A stretch of DNA of 64,000 nucleotides, taken from positions 248,367 to 312,366 of the forward strand of contig NZ_JADHDU010000003.1 of NCBI RefSeq assembly GCF_016820495.1. The letters are read 5' to 3'. Below are positions 50,543-59,643 of this stretch, in pieces; position 1 is the first letter of the stretch, and each line of letters begins with the position of its first letter. The notes below the pieces were generated by a model that ran no database searches, was not told the origin of the DNA, and was given only the letters and a program-made list of their open reading frames with translations. This DNA is from Planococcus beigongshangi (GTDB lineage: Bacteria; Bacillota; Bacilli; Bacillales_A; Planococcaceae). Both the position numbers and the translations under genes were made by a program.

Positions 50543-50586
50543 AACGTCCGCAACGTGCCTGGGCACAATCGCGGACGTTTTTTTTG
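50543..50586 (+). terminator. Terminator after the reductase gene
   Basis: AACGTCCGC / GCGGACGTT stem with an inner GTGCC/GGCAC hairpin, then TTTTTTT. Confidence 0.85.
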
Positions 50587-50635
50587 TAAAGAAATAAAAT
50601 GGCTGCTATCAGCTGAAAATCCTGTCTAAACTATA

Positions 50636-51038
50636 ATAAGTCGAACAAAAAATAAAAACTTATAAACCGCTTTGGCGCTTTGGACAGTGCAAAGATTGTG
50701 CTCCGCCGCTGCGCTCGTCGCAAAGATGACGCCACCTTGGCGTACCTTGATTCCCTCAATAAGCCGGGAAGAACACCCGTCTTATTGCTCCATCCAATCC
50801 TGAGGCGCGCCTTCGCTTAGTTCCACCCAACAACCCGCAGGGAATATGAGAGTAACCCGGAAATTTAAAAGAACCTTCTAGAGAATAGTCTTTGAGATAT
50901 GGAGCAAAACAGGGAAGACTCCCAGGGGATCAGAAACGGAGTTGGTTTTCCAACTCCGTTTCGAGCTCAGTGCGAGCCCCCAGGAAGCGAAGCTGTTTTG
51001 CAGATTATCGATTTTTATTATTTACTTGTTCGACTTAA
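50636..51038. mobile_element. MITE-like element (about 400 bp)
   Basis: Ends are inverted: AGTCGAACAA at 50639-50648 and its complement TTGTTCGACT near 51027-51036, each followed inward by A/T-rich sequence that remains similar. TA borders both ends, as for IS630/Tc1-type target duplications. The inside has no convincing gene but several hairpins, including AACGGAGTTGG-N4-CCAACTCCGTT (about 50937-50963). I infer a non-autonomous element. Confidence 0.55.
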
Positions 51039-51151
51039 CCGGAATATTCAGTCTTTATATTTGTATTCCCAATCCTTTTTTTATATGATGAAAGGGCATC
51101 ACGATGTGAACGCCCTAAGATTGAAATTACAATGGAGGAGGCATCATATTC

Positions 51152-51715
51152 ATGACGAAGATCGGTATTATCACAGGAAGTACGCGCCCTGGACGCAACA
51201 GTCTGCAGGTTGCGCAGTGGGTGAAAAGCATTGCAGACAAGCGCGGTGACGCGGAATACGAAATTGTGGATCTGAAGGAATTCGATCTGCCGATGTACGC
51301 GGAACCGATTTCTGCGGCCTACAGCCAGGATTACCAGACACCTGAAGCCATGCCGTGGTCCCGGAAAATTGCAGAACTCGACGGCTACGTTTTTATCTGT
51401 CCGGAATACAACCATGGCGTGACCTCTGCACTCAAAAACGCCATCGATTATTTGTACGTGGAGTGGAACAATAAAGCGGCAGGCATCGTCAGCTACGGTT
51501 CATCCGGCGGTGTGCGTGCGGCGGAAGCTCTCCGCATCATCATGGCCGAACTGCAGGTGGCCACCGTCCGCTCGCATCCCGCGATGTCGCTGTTTACGGA
51601 TTTCGAAAACATGAGCGAGTTCAAGCCGGCGGAAGTCCATGAAGGTTCGGTCACGACCATGCTCGATCAGGTCAATGCCTGGACGAATGCACTGCAGCCG
51701 CTGCGCAATAAATAA
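51152..51715 (+). CDS. NAD(P)H-dependent FMN reductase
   Basis: 187 residues of the flavodoxin-like NADPH-dependent FMN reductase family: phosphate loop GSTRPGRNS, FICPEYNHGVTSALKNAIDY as flavin/substrate loop, and VSYGSSGGVRAAEALR. Relatives reduce quinones, azo dyes or chromate. GGAGGAGGC precedes the ATG. Just downstream of the MITE-like element. Confidence 0.88.
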   Translation: MTKIGIITGSTRPGRNSLQVAQWVKSIADKRGDAEYEIVDLKEFDLPMYAEPISAAYSQDYQTPEAMPWSRKIAELDGYVFICPEYNHGVTSALKNAIDYLYVEWNNKAAGIVSYGSSGGVRAAEALRIIMAELQVATVRSHPAMSLFTDFENMSEFKPAEVHEGSVTTMLDQVNAWTNALQPLRNK

Positions 51716-51750
51716 GGATGTCCCGCTTAAAAGGATATAGAAATTTTCGA

Positions 51751-51778
51751 AACCCTCCGCTGCTGCCGGAGGGTTTTT
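51751..51778 (+). terminator. Terminator after the FMN reductase gene
   Basis: AACCCTCCG / CGGAGGGTT stem, then TTT. Confidence 0.8.
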
Positions 51779-51867
51779 GGGTGAGTTGGACTGGAGCAGC
51801 ATCTTTGATAGAGAGGCGGCCGCTTTGTTAAGGTGTAGAAGTAAACGATGAAAGGAGCAATCAGGAC

Positions 51868-52515
51868 ATGAAAGTATTCTTAATCGGCTCGAACGGACAA
51901 GCGGGAAAACATATGGTGAAATTACTGAATGAAAATGAGAAGCATGAATTGACGGCAATGGTCCGCAGCAGCGAATAGGCGGCAGAACTGAAGCAGTCTG
52001 GCATCAATGCGGTGGTTGCGGATCTGGAAGGCAGTGTGGAAGATCTCGCCAAAGCGGTGGAAGGACATGATGCGGTCATCTTTACCGCAGGGTCCGGTGG
52101 AAAAACAGGTCATGATAAAACATTATTGATCGATTTGGACGGCGCTGTAAAATCGATGGAAGCAGCGGAACAAGCAGGCGTTGGCCGTTATGTGATGGTG
52201 AGCGCATATAAAGCCTATGACCGCGAATCATGGAAAGACAGCCCGATCAAACCCTATATGGCTGCAAAATATTATGCAGACCGGATGCTCGAAGCAAGCA
52301 AGTTGACCTACACGATTCTCGGTCCGGGATTATTGGTGAATGATCCCGGTACGGGCAAAATCGCTGTCGGCGACGGCATTGCCGCAACCTCCATCCCCCG
52401 TGTGGATGTCGCCAGAGCGGCCGTTGCGGCGCTGAGTGAAGAAAGTACGTACAATAAAACAATCGATTTGATGTCCGGGGAAATTGAAGTGGCAGCGGCC
52501 TTGAAGAATATCTGA
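51868..52515 (+). pseudogene. NAD(P)H-binding atypical SDR, in-frame amber stop
   Basis: The frame begins MKVFLIGSNGQAGKHMVKLL, a Rossmann motif of the YwnB/HSCARG-like NAD(P)-binding family. After SSE it meets TAG at 51976, then continues in the same frame AAELKQSGINAVVADLEGSV to a normal end (DLMSGEIEVAAALKNI). A CAG-to-TAG change would explain it. A shorter product from GTG 52012 would lack the nucleotide-binding loop. Confidence 0.8.
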
Positions 52516-52531
52516 TAAGTTGCTGGAAACG

Positions 52532-52568
52532 AAAAAAGAGAACAGTCGATGGGACTGTTCTCTTTTTT
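52532..52568 (+). terminator. Terminator after the interrupted SDR gene
   Basis: Perfect stem AAAAAAGAGAACAGTC / GACTGTTCTCTTTTTT; the T run is part of the stem. Confidence 0.85.
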
Positions 52569-52719
52569 ATTGGGTTGAAGCATTGACAGAAGCCAGAGCG
52601 GCGCTGATATTGTCTGCGTATTCCTTCAGCACAGGCAGGAACTCCTCCCGCAGGACCTTTTTTGAAACGCGGCCAACCAGCGGGTCTTCTTTGTCCCTAA
52701 TCCAAAACCGCAGGCAAAT
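52567..52719 (-). pseudogene. Unidentified C-terminal gene remnant
   Basis: A minus-strand frame of about 50 residues (FWIRDKEDPLVGRVSKKVLR ... ending NASTQ) without a start codon. It reads like the helical C-terminus of a real protein but I cannot name the family. It lies just beyond the murE remnant. Confidence 0.35.
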
Positions 52720-52726
52720 TCAGCAC

Positions 52727-53104
52727 TCAGGATGACTTCGAATGGATGCCGAAAAGCTGTTCCAGTACGGTATCTTTGTCGCTGTAGGGAATGCGGTCAT
52801 CGCCGACCAGCTGGGAAGTCTCATGCCCTTTATCCGTCAGCAGGACAATATCATCTTTCCCAGCCTGCGCCACAGCTGTGCGGACCGCCTCTCTGAGATC
52901 GCCGATCAACGTGTAGTTGTCATGCTGCATGCCTTTCTCGAAGCCGGAAAGGATGGTTGAGACGGATTCTTTCCCCAGATTATTTGTGGTGATGATGACG
53001 TGATCGGCGGCGGAGGCTTTTTCTGCCATGACGGGCCTTTTCAGATGGTCACGGTAATTGCCGCTTTGCCCGCATTTGAAACTTTTTTTGTAAGCTTCAA
53101 AAAT
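52727..53104 (-). pseudogene. murE: C-terminal remnant of murE (UDP-MurNAc-tripeptide ligase)
   Basis: An open frame of about 125 residues contains GNYRDHLKRPVM, ADHVIITTNNLGKES and VLLTDKGHETSQLVGDDRIP, which match the C-terminal substrate-binding domain of MurE (RD-KRPLM, DNPR-type region, KGHE). The catalytic centre and N-terminus are missing. The frame could be translated from ATG 53029 but cannot ligate amino acids. It is probably debris of a duplicated murE. Confidence 0.7.
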
Positions 53105-53122
53105 TCAAGGAATAAAAGAGGA

Positions 53123-53156
53123 AACGCCGAAAAAAGGTTCCCCTCTTTTCGGCGTT
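53123..53156. terminator. Hairpin upstream of the murE remnant
   Basis: Perfect 11-bp arms AACGCCGAAAA / TTTTCGGCGTT with a 12-nt loop. There is no T run on either side, so termination is uncertain. Confidence 0.4.
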
Positions 53157-53221
53157 GTTCCATCCCTATTGTCTGACACACTCGACCAAATTTCTTCGAT
53201 TTATTAAAGCGGCAAGGTTTA

Positions 53222-53251
53222 TTGATAAATAAATTTTAAATGATTTATCAA
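53222..53251. promoter_or_regulatory. Inverted repeat TTGATAAAT-N12-ATTTATCAA
   Basis: Perfect 9-bp arms in the 330-bp gap before the GAF-STAS gene; a possible regulator site. That gap also contains GATTAG-N14-GGGTAT (53321-53346), which is only loosely like a sigma-B promoter. Confidence 0.35.
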
Positions 53252-53432
53252 AAATATGCCATCATGAAAGGTTTATTGTCCAAAGTTCTGTGGACCATGC
53301 CAGGAAACAGGAGGCAAAAGGATTAGAGCGGTGATAAAAGGGGTATTAGTAATGGAATTGCCTGAAAAAGAGAAGAGAAAATGTGCAGCCTATTAAGTAT
53401 CAATTGCACTCCTAAAGGGGAGAAGAGAGACG

Positions 53433-54284
53433 ATGGAACATGCGAAAACTGGCGGATCACGCCAATTTAAGAACTTTAATGAGGCCGCCAATCAGGTCCT
53501 TAAAATGCTCAGTGGCCAAATGAAGATCAACACCTTATTCATCGCAGAAAATGATGGGGTGACCAATACAATTACGAAGGCTTTCAATAGGACTGAGGAG
53601 CTTGTAACAGAGGGTTCCGAAGCGCCTTTGGAACAGACTTTCTGTGGCCTGGCGATCCGCCACGGCGAGGAAGTGCTCGAAATTGCCGATATCTCCAAAG
53701 ATGAAAATGCGGCCGGCCTTGAAATTACGTCCCAATTCGACAACGGCTCATTCATGGGGATTCCGATCTATTACGACGACGGGAAAGTTTATGGCACGAT
53801 CTGCGGTTTGGATAAGCATCCATTTACCTTCACCCCGGAACACCAGGAAATGTTCAGCATGATGTCGTCTTTGCTGACGTATATCCTGGAACTGGAAACG
53901 GCGAAAAAAGAGATTCAGAAACTGTCATCGCCGCTGGTTCCGCTGACGAACACCATTTCCATCCTGCCGATTATCGGACACATTACCTTTAAACGGGCGA
54001 AACAGATGGTGGATGATGTGGTGCACAAAGCGGATGATGCCCTGGATACGCTGATCATCGATTTCTCCGGCATCACGCAGATCGATCCGAAAATCGAGCA
54101 GCCGCTGCTGGATATGATCCAGACGCTGAAAATAATGGGGATCACACCGATCATTACAGGCATTACGCCTTCAATTGCCTTGAACGTCCCGCATTTCGCG
54201 CATTCGCTGAAGGCTGAAAAGAAAGAGGCGACATTGAAAATCGCCATTGAAAAAATGGGCTTCGCGATGCAGCAGCAGGATTAA
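53433..54284 (+). CDS. GAF-STAS protein (RsbR-like)
   Basis: 283 residues. The N-terminal GAF domain spans about 20-155 (FIAENDGVTNTITKAFN, FMGIPIYYDDGKVYGTICGL). The C-terminal STAS domain is about 170-280 (LSSPLVPLTNTISILPIIGH, DTLIIDFSGITQIDPKIEQP). Layout and STAS opening match RsbR-type stressosome paralogues, with GAF replacing the globin-like sensor. It probably senses a ligand or redox state. AAAGGGGAGAAGAG precedes the ATG. Confidence 0.85.
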   Translation: MEHAKTGGSRQFKNFNEAANQVLKMLSGQMKINTLFIAENDGVTNTITKAFNRTEELVTEGSEAPLEQTFCGLAIRHGEEVLEIADISKDENAAGLEITSQFDNGSFMGIPIYYDDGKVYGTICGLDKHPFTFTPEHQEMFSMMSSLLTYILELETAKKEIQKLSSPLVPLTNTISILPIIGHITFKRAKQMVDDVVHKADDALDTLIIDFSGITQIDPKIEQPLLDMIQTLKIMGITPIITGITPSIALNVPHFAHSLKAEKKEATLKIAIEKMGFAMQQQD

Positions 54285-54472
54285 ATTTTACAGGCGCATC
54301 TTGAAACCGGCCCATGCAAATAAAATAGAAGTCGCGAGAAGCTGCTGATAAAAGGCAGCTTTTTTCAGTATTTCAGCAAATAGTAATATTAATGAAGTTG
54401 CTTTTAGTTTTAATTGACTTAAAATTCCGATAACATAAGAAGTGCAACCTTATCAAAAAGGAGGATACACAA

Positions 54473-55213
54473 ATGGATTTAGCAGGAAAAGTGGCAGTGG
54501 TGACAGGCGGCGCTTCAGGAATCGGGCTTGCCACAGCAAAAATGTATTTAGCAAAAGGCGCGAAAGTGGTCATCGCCGATTTCAACGAAGAAGGCGGAAA
54601 GCAGGCAGCACAAGAGCTGAAAAGTGGCGGGGAAGTGGAGTTCTTCCAAGTGGACGTTTCAAGTGAAGAGGCCGTCGAGGGCATGATCAACTTTGCTGTC
54701 GATACGTTCGGCACCATCGACATCCTCGTCAGCAATGCCGGCGTCGGGGCGCTGAGCGAAACACACGAACTGAGCTACGAAGATTATCATAAAGTCATCG
54801 CAGTCAATCAGGACAGTGTATTCTTCGGAGCAAAACACGCCATCCGCCATATGATGAACAACGGCGGAGGGGTTATCGTCAATACCGCATCCATTCTCGG
54901 CAGTGTCGGTGAAGCCGGTGCCTTTGCGTATAATGCGTCCAAAGGTGCCGTAAATCTGATGACGAAATCACTGGCTCTCCAATATGCCGATAAGAATATC
55001 CGCGTAAATGCGGTGGCTCCGGGATATGTCGAATCCGGCATGGTCAACCGCGACGCACTCGGACCTGAATTCTACGATCAGCTCGTCAGCAAGCATCCGA
55101 TCGGCCGCCTCGGCCAACCGGATGAAATCGCACACGCCATCATTTTCCTCAGCGAAAATGACTTCATGACGGGTGCGACCATCCTCGTCGACGGCGGCTA
55201 CACGGCACAGTAA
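54473..55213 (+). CDS. SDR-family oxidoreductase (FabG-like)
   Basis: 246 residues with VTGGASGIGLATAK, SNAGVG, the catalytic Ser in NTASILGSVG and Tyr/Lys in YNASKGAVN, ending in DGGYTAQ. It is a classical NAD(P)-dependent dehydrogenase; substrate unknown. AAAAAGGAGG precedes the ATG. Its neighbour downstream is a FAH-family gene, but a terminator separates them. Confidence 0.88.
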   Translation: MDLAGKVAVVTGGASGIGLATAKMYLAKGAKVVIADFNEEGGKQAAQELKSGGEVEFFQVDVSSEEAVEGMINFAVDTFGTIDILVSNAGVGALSETHELSYEDYHKVIAVNQDSVFFGAKHAIRHMMNNGGGVIVNTASILGSVGEAGAFAYNASKGAVNLMTKSLALQYADKNIRVNAVAPGYVESGMVNRDALGPEFYDQLVSKHPIGRLGQPDEIAHAIIFLSENDFMTGATILVDGGYTAQ

Positions 55214-55223
55214 AAAGGATGAG

Positions 55224-55258
55224 AATCGCTGCCCCGGTAAAGGGGTGGCGGTTTTATT
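55224..55258 (+). terminator. Terminator after the SDR gene
   Basis: AATCGCTGCCCC / GGGGTGGCGGTT stem with G-U pairs, then TTATTT. Confidence 0.7.
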
Positions 55259-55291
55259 TGATAACATAACGTAACGGAAGGGTTGATACAT

Positions 55292-56155
55292 ATGCGTCTG
55301 GCAACAATCAAAATCCAGAGTGAGGAAACAGCGGCGGTCATTACGGCTGCTGGCGCAGTACCGATGGAGGCGATCAATAAAGAATTCAATCAGCAATGGC
55401 CGACAGCGCTTTTTGATTTGCTTCCGCTTGAGCAATTGGAACCGTTTAAAGAGTGGTTTGACGGACAGGATATGGATGAGTTGACCAAACTGGCTGTTGA
55501 AAATGTGGAATTCGGTCCTCTTTACCGCCATCCCCGAAAAGTTTGGGGTATCGGATTGAACTACGTCGAGCACGCGGCAGATCTGAGTGAAGTCTCGCCG
55601 AACACGGAGCCGGCAAGCTTCATGAAACCCGATACGACCATCATCGGTCCGGGTGATACCATCAAGGTGCCGCTGCAGTCCGAGCGCACAACGGCGGAAT
55701 CGGAGCTCGGCATCGTCATCGGCAAAGTCTGCAAAGACGTCGAAGAAGAAGATGCGCTCAGTGTCATTGCCGGCTACACGACCATCATCGATATGACGGC
55801 GGAAGACATTCTGCAGAAAAATCCGCGCTACCTGACGCGCGCCAAAAGCTTTGACACCTTCTTCAGCTTTGGCCCGCAATTGGTTACAGCGGACGAAGTG
55901 GAAGATGTGCTCGGCCTGAAAGTGGCGACCGTCATCAACGGTGAAATCCACCGCGACAATCTTGTCTCGAATATGACGTTCCAGCCGCAGCACCTGATTT
56001 CATTCCATTCCAAAGTTATGACGCTGCTGCCGGGGGACATCATTTCAACGGGCACACCGGGCGCGGTCGTCATCCGGGACGGCGATGTGGTCGAATGCCG
56101 TATTGAGGGATTTGAGACGCTGGTGAATCGGGTGAGGGATTTGAAGGTTTATTAA
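55292..56155 (+). CDS. Fumarylacetoacetate-hydrolase-family protein
   Basis: 287 residues. The metal-binding signature SELGIVIGK (Glu ligands), GYTTIIDMTAED (Asp), and the C-terminal LLPGDIISTGTPG are those of FAH-family hydrolases/hydratases/decarboxylases such as 2-keto-4-pentenoate hydratase or acylpyruvase. Substrate unknown. ATG 55292 follows GGAAGGG. Confidence 0.87.
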   Translation: MRLATIKIQSEETAAVITAAGAVPMEAINKEFNQQWPTALFDLLPLEQLEPFKEWFDGQDMDELTKLAVENVEFGPLYRHPRKVWGIGLNYVEHAADLSEVSPNTEPASFMKPDTTIIGPGDTIKVPLQSERTTAESELGIVIGKVCKDVEEEDALSVIAGYTTIIDMTAEDILQKNPRYLTRAKSFDTFFSFGPQLVTADEVEDVLGLKVATVINGEIHRDNLVSNMTFQPQHLISFHSKVMTLLPGDIISTGTPGAVVIRDGDVVECRIEGFETLVNRVRDLKVY

Positions 56156-56191
56156 AAATAAGGGCTAAAACTTTTGATGGGAGAGGTTCAC

Positions 56192-56989
56192 ATGAAATAT
56201 TCGATTTTTCAAATGGATATCATAGCTGGAAAGCCTGATGCCAACCGGCTGAAAGTCTCTCAGTGGCTGGAAGCGGAGATGCGGGAGAACAAGCCGGATA
56301 TTGTTGTGCTGCCTGAAATGTGGACCACTGCCTATACGCTCCATGCACTGGATAAAGTTGCCGACCAGGGCGGGGCCAAGACGAAAAGTTTTCTGAAGGA
56401 ACTGGCGATGACTTTTCAAGTCAATATCATCGGGGGTTCTGTCGCCAATCAAAAAGACGGCAAATTCTATAATTCCTCTTTCGTCTATTCACGGAATGGA
56501 GATCTGGTTTACGAATACGATAAACTCCATCTGGTGCCGATGCTGAATGAACATGATTTCCTGACAGGCGGAGCGGCGGTACCGGAAGTCTTTGAGCTCG
56601 AAGGCATCAAAATGGGGTTGATCATCTGTTATGATCTTAGATTCCCGGAGATCATCCGGAGTCTGGCACTGGACGGGGCGCAGGTTTTGCACATCGTCGC
56701 CGAATGGCCGGAAGCACGCGCCAATCATTGGAAAATACTTCAGACAGCGCGGGCCATCGAAAACCAGATGTATGTGGTCTCCGCAAACAGAGTAGGTGAA
56801 TATGACGGAGTCGCTTTTGCGGGAGCTTCAATGGCCATCGATCCATGGGGGGAAGTATTATTTGAAGCGAGTGACGAGGACGAAGAAACGATTTCAGTTT
56901 CGCTCGATTTGGAGAAGGTCCTAACAGTAAGGAAAGATGTTCCTATTTTTACGAGCCGGGTGCCGCATTTGTATAAGAAGGAAACTTAA
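56192..56989 (+). CDS. Carbon-nitrogen hydrolase (nitrilase superfamily)
   Basis: 265 residues. The catalytic triad is visible: Glu in VVLPEMWTTAY, Lys in YDKLHLVPMLNEH, Cys in LIICYDLRFPEI. The protein resembles MtnU/omega-amidase-type members that deaminate alpha-ketoglutaramate-like amides. ATG 56192 follows GGGAGAGG. Confidence 0.87.
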   Translation: MKYSIFQMDIIAGKPDANRLKVSQWLEAEMRENKPDIVVLPEMWTTAYTLHALDKVADQGGAKTKSFLKELAMTFQVNIIGGSVANQKDGKFYNSSFVYSRNGDLVYEYDKLHLVPMLNEHDFLTGGAAVPEVFELEGIKMGLIICYDLRFPEIIRSLALDGAQVLHIVAEWPEARANHWKILQTARAIENQMYVVSANRVGEYDGVAFAGASMAIDPWGEVLFEASDEDEETISVSLDLEKVLTVRKDVPIFTSRVPHLYKKET

Positions 56990-57004
56990 AAGGCAGAGAG
57001 CATC

Positions 57005-57042
57005 GATTCACCGAAATTTTTCGGATGAATCGGTGTTTTTTT
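57005..57042 (+). terminator. Terminator after the nitrilase-family gene
   Basis: Two alternative pairings share this segment (CACCG/CGGTG and GATTCA.../...TGAATC), followed by seven T. Confidence 0.65.
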
Positions 57043-57045
57043 ATG

Positions 57046-57522
57046 CAGAAAAACAACCGGATTTTGACCTGCAAAAGGGGATCCCAGAAACGAAATCCTT
57101 AGGAAAACGAATGATTAAAAAAGTTTTTTAAAAAAAGTTTTTACTGCGGTTAATGAAAAGTATTCGTATTTTTCAGGTAATTCTTTGAGCTACCGTCATA
57201 GAGAGGATGAAAGCATCTCGCATAATAAAAAAACGTGATTTTCTGCATCGAAATTTAGACGGTAAAAAGCCTTGAAAAGAGCCGGATTTCAGCAGGACGG
57301 TTTGAAAGGCTGGGTAATTTAGCGTATGGTTAGGTAGATGCAGCTTAGGTTCAATAGCACGGAAAGAGTTTATTTATATAGGTTTTTGTCAGATCCACGC
57401 CAGAAAAATGCTCAATTTCTGCCGGGCTGAAAAAACCTGAAAACAGAAAGAAGTTCTGAGAGCTTTAAAAAACTCTTGAAACCATAAGTAGCAAAAAAGT
57501 GGTATAGAGAGGTGTTGGATAT
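57046..57522. other. Long leader region upstream of opuA
   Basis: About 480 bp, A/T-rich, with no credible gene. It presumably carries the osmotically controlled promoters of opuA. I could not pick a convincing -35/-10 pair; a GGGTAA at 57312 lacks a sigma-B -35. Confidence 0.5.
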
Positions 57523-58722
57523 ATGCCAGTTATAAAAGTGGAAGGCCTGTCGAAAGTATTCGGCAAAAATGTTAAGCAGGCCTTGAAGTTGCTTGGTGAA
57601 GGCAAAACGAAAGAAGAAATATTAAAATTGACTGGCAGCACAGTAGGCGTAAACCGGGCTTCGTTTGAAGTCGAAGCAGGAGAGATTTTCGTCATCATGG
57701 GATTATCCGGAAGCGGGAAATCGACTTTGGTGCGCTTGCTCAACCGGTTGATCGATCCGACGGAAGGCCATGTATTTGTGGACAACGAAGACCTGGCGGC
57801 AATGAATAAAAAAGATCTGCTGCGGGTACGCCGGACAAAAATGAGTATGGTATTCCAGAAGTTTGGACTTTTCCCGTTCCGTTCGATACTGGAGAACGCT
57901 GAATATGGCCTTGAAATCCAAGGGATAACGAAAGAAGAGCGCAGCCAAAAAGCGCGTAAATCCCTTGAGATGGTTGGTCTCGGCAATTATGTGGACCAAT
58001 ATCCGTCGCAATTATCAGGAGGCATGCAGCAGCGTGTCGGTCTGGCGAGAGCGCTTGCCAATGATCCTGAAATCCTGCTGATGGACGAAGCATTTTCAGC
58101 ACTCGATCCGCTGATCCGCAAGGAAATGCAGGATGAGTTGCTGATCCTTCAGGAATCGATGAAGAAAACGATCATCTTCATCACGCATGATCTGGACGAA
58201 GCACTTCGCATCGGCGATAAGATCGCGCTGATGAAAGACGGTTCCATCGTGCAGGTCGGATCACCGGAAGAAATCCTGATGAACCCGGCAAACGATTACG
58301 TCGAGAAATTCGTGGAAGATGTGGACCGCTCGAAAGTTTTGACGGCCTACAACATCATGAAACGCCCCGAAACGGTCAATATCGACAAACACGGTCCGCG
58401 GGTTGCGCTGGAACGGATGCAAAAAGAAGGCATTTCCACTATTTACGCAACAGACAGCAACCGGAATCTGAAAGGCTACGTCACAGCGGACGATGCGGTC
58501 ATTGCCATGCGCAGCGGTGTGACAGACCTAACGGGAATCCTGAAAATGGACGCACCGGCTGTTACAAAAGATACATTGATGAACGCAATTTTTGAGATCA
58601 GCCATGATTCGCCGGTTCCGATTACGGTAGTGGAAGATGGCAAACTGCTCGGCATTATCGTGCGCGGTGCAGTTATAGCGGCACTTGCAGGACAAGGCGA
58701 GGTGAATCTGACACATGCTTAA
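57523..58722 (+). CDS. opuAA: Glycine betaine ABC transporter ATPase (OpuAA)
   Basis: 399 residues. Walker [10 protein letters not shown], signature [10 protein letters not shown], Walker [13 protein letters not shown], switch His in ITHDLDEA. The C-terminal about 120 residues form two CBS domains (about 280-395), which in OpuA sense ionic strength. It energises uptake of osmoprotectants. TAGAGAGGTG precedes the ATG. The gene overlaps the permease gene by 8 nt. Confidence 0.93.
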   Translation: MPVIKVEGLSKVFGKNVKQALKLLGEGKTKEEILKLTGSTVGVNRASFEVEAGEIFVIMGLSGSGKSTLVRLLNRLIDPTEGHVFVDNEDLAAMNKKDLLRVRRTKMSMVFQKFGLFPFRSILENAEYGLEIQGITKEERSQKARKSLEMVGLGNYVDQYPSQLSGGMQQRVGLARALANDPEILLMDEAFSALDPLIRKEMQDELLILQESMKKTIIFITHDLDEALRIGDKIALMKDGSIVQVGSPEEILMNPANDYVEKFVEDVDRSKVLTAYNIMKRPETVNIDKHGPRVALERMQKEGISTIYATDSNRNLKGYVTADDAVIAMRSGVTDLTGILKMDAPAVTKDTLMNAIFEISHDSPVPITVVEDGKLLGIIVRGAVIAALAGQGEVNLTHA

Positions 58723-59575
58723 CTTCATGGAGAACGTTGAAAAAATTCCTTTGGGTCCGTGGGTGGCCAGGTTCACCGACTGGATCTCCGACACTTTTTC
58801 ATTCCTGTTCGACCCGATCAAAAACGAATTCGGTGAAGGGCTCGAAGAATTCGCTTATATGCTGGCGGATGTTCCGCCTGCCATCGTGATTGTCATCGTC
58901 GCCGTACTGGCATTCTTCCTCAGCGGCAAACGCTTCGGCCTGGCCGCATTTTCGGTCGCCGGATTATTGCTGGTCTGGAATCAAGGCCTTTGGGAACAAT
59001 TAATGCTGTCATTCTCTCTCGTGCTTGTCGCGAGTCTGCTGTCAGTCATCATCGGTGTGCCAATCGGTATCCTGATGGCGAAAAGTAAAATAGCCGAGAA
59101 TCTCATTACGCCGGTTCTCGATTTCATGCAGACAATGCCTGCATTCGTTTACTTGATCCCGGCAGTTGCCTTCTTCAGCATCGGCATGGTGCCTGGCATA
59201 TTCGCTTCATTGATCTTCGCGACACCGCCGACAATCCGGTTCACGAACCTGGGAATACGGCAGGTATCGGAAGAATTGGTCGAAGCGGCGGAAGCGTTCG
59301 GAAGCACCGGCGCACAAAAGTTATTCAAAGTGGAATTGCCGATGGCCAAAGATACGATCATGGCCGGCATCAACCAGACAGTCATGCTTGCACTGTCAAT
59401 GGTAGTTATCGCATCGATGATCGGTGCGCCTGGCCTTGGCCGTGAAGTGCTCTCGGCCCTGCAGCGCACGGATGTAGGCAGCGGATTTATTGCCGGCCTG
59501 AGCATTGTCATCCTGGCAATCATCATCGACCGCTTTACACAAAGCTTCTCGAAGAAAAAAAGAACGAGCATCTGA
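58715..59575 (+). CDS. opuAB: Glycine betaine ABC transporter permease (OpuAB)
   Basis: 286 residues with about seven membrane helices and the EAA-type loop ([20 protein letters not shown]) that contacts the ATPase. ProW-like hydrophobic order. Overlaps opuAA, 68 nt before opuAC. Confidence 0.92.
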   Translation: MLNFMENVEKIPLGPWVARFTDWISDTFSFLFDPIKNEFGEGLEEFAYMLADVPPAIVIVIVAVLAFFLSGKRFGLAAFSVAGLLLVWNQGLWEQLMLSFSLVLVASLLSVIIGVPIGILMAKSKIAENLITPVLDFMQTMPAFVYLIPAVAFFSIGMVPGIFASLIFATPPTIRFTNLGIRQVSEELVEAAEAFGSTGAQKLFKVELPMAKDTIMAGINQTVMLALSMVVIASMIGAPGLGREVLSALQRTDVGSGFIAGLSIVILAIIIDRFTQSFSKKKRTSI

Positions 59576-59643
59576 ACGAGCTGGAATCTTTTCTGAGAGG
59601 AAAAGTGCCATACATTTTATAGAAAAAGGAGATTGATTGATTT

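Noticed and set aside
53321-53346. Sigma-B promoter (GATTAG-N14-GGGTAT) before the GAF-STAS gene
   Set aside because: The -10 is perfect but the -35 matches GTTTAA at only four of six positions; not enough to annotate.
54968-55993. 341-codon frame antisense to the SDR and FAH-family genes
   Set aside because: It spans two well-supported genes and a terminator on the other strand; composition is that of a shadow frame.
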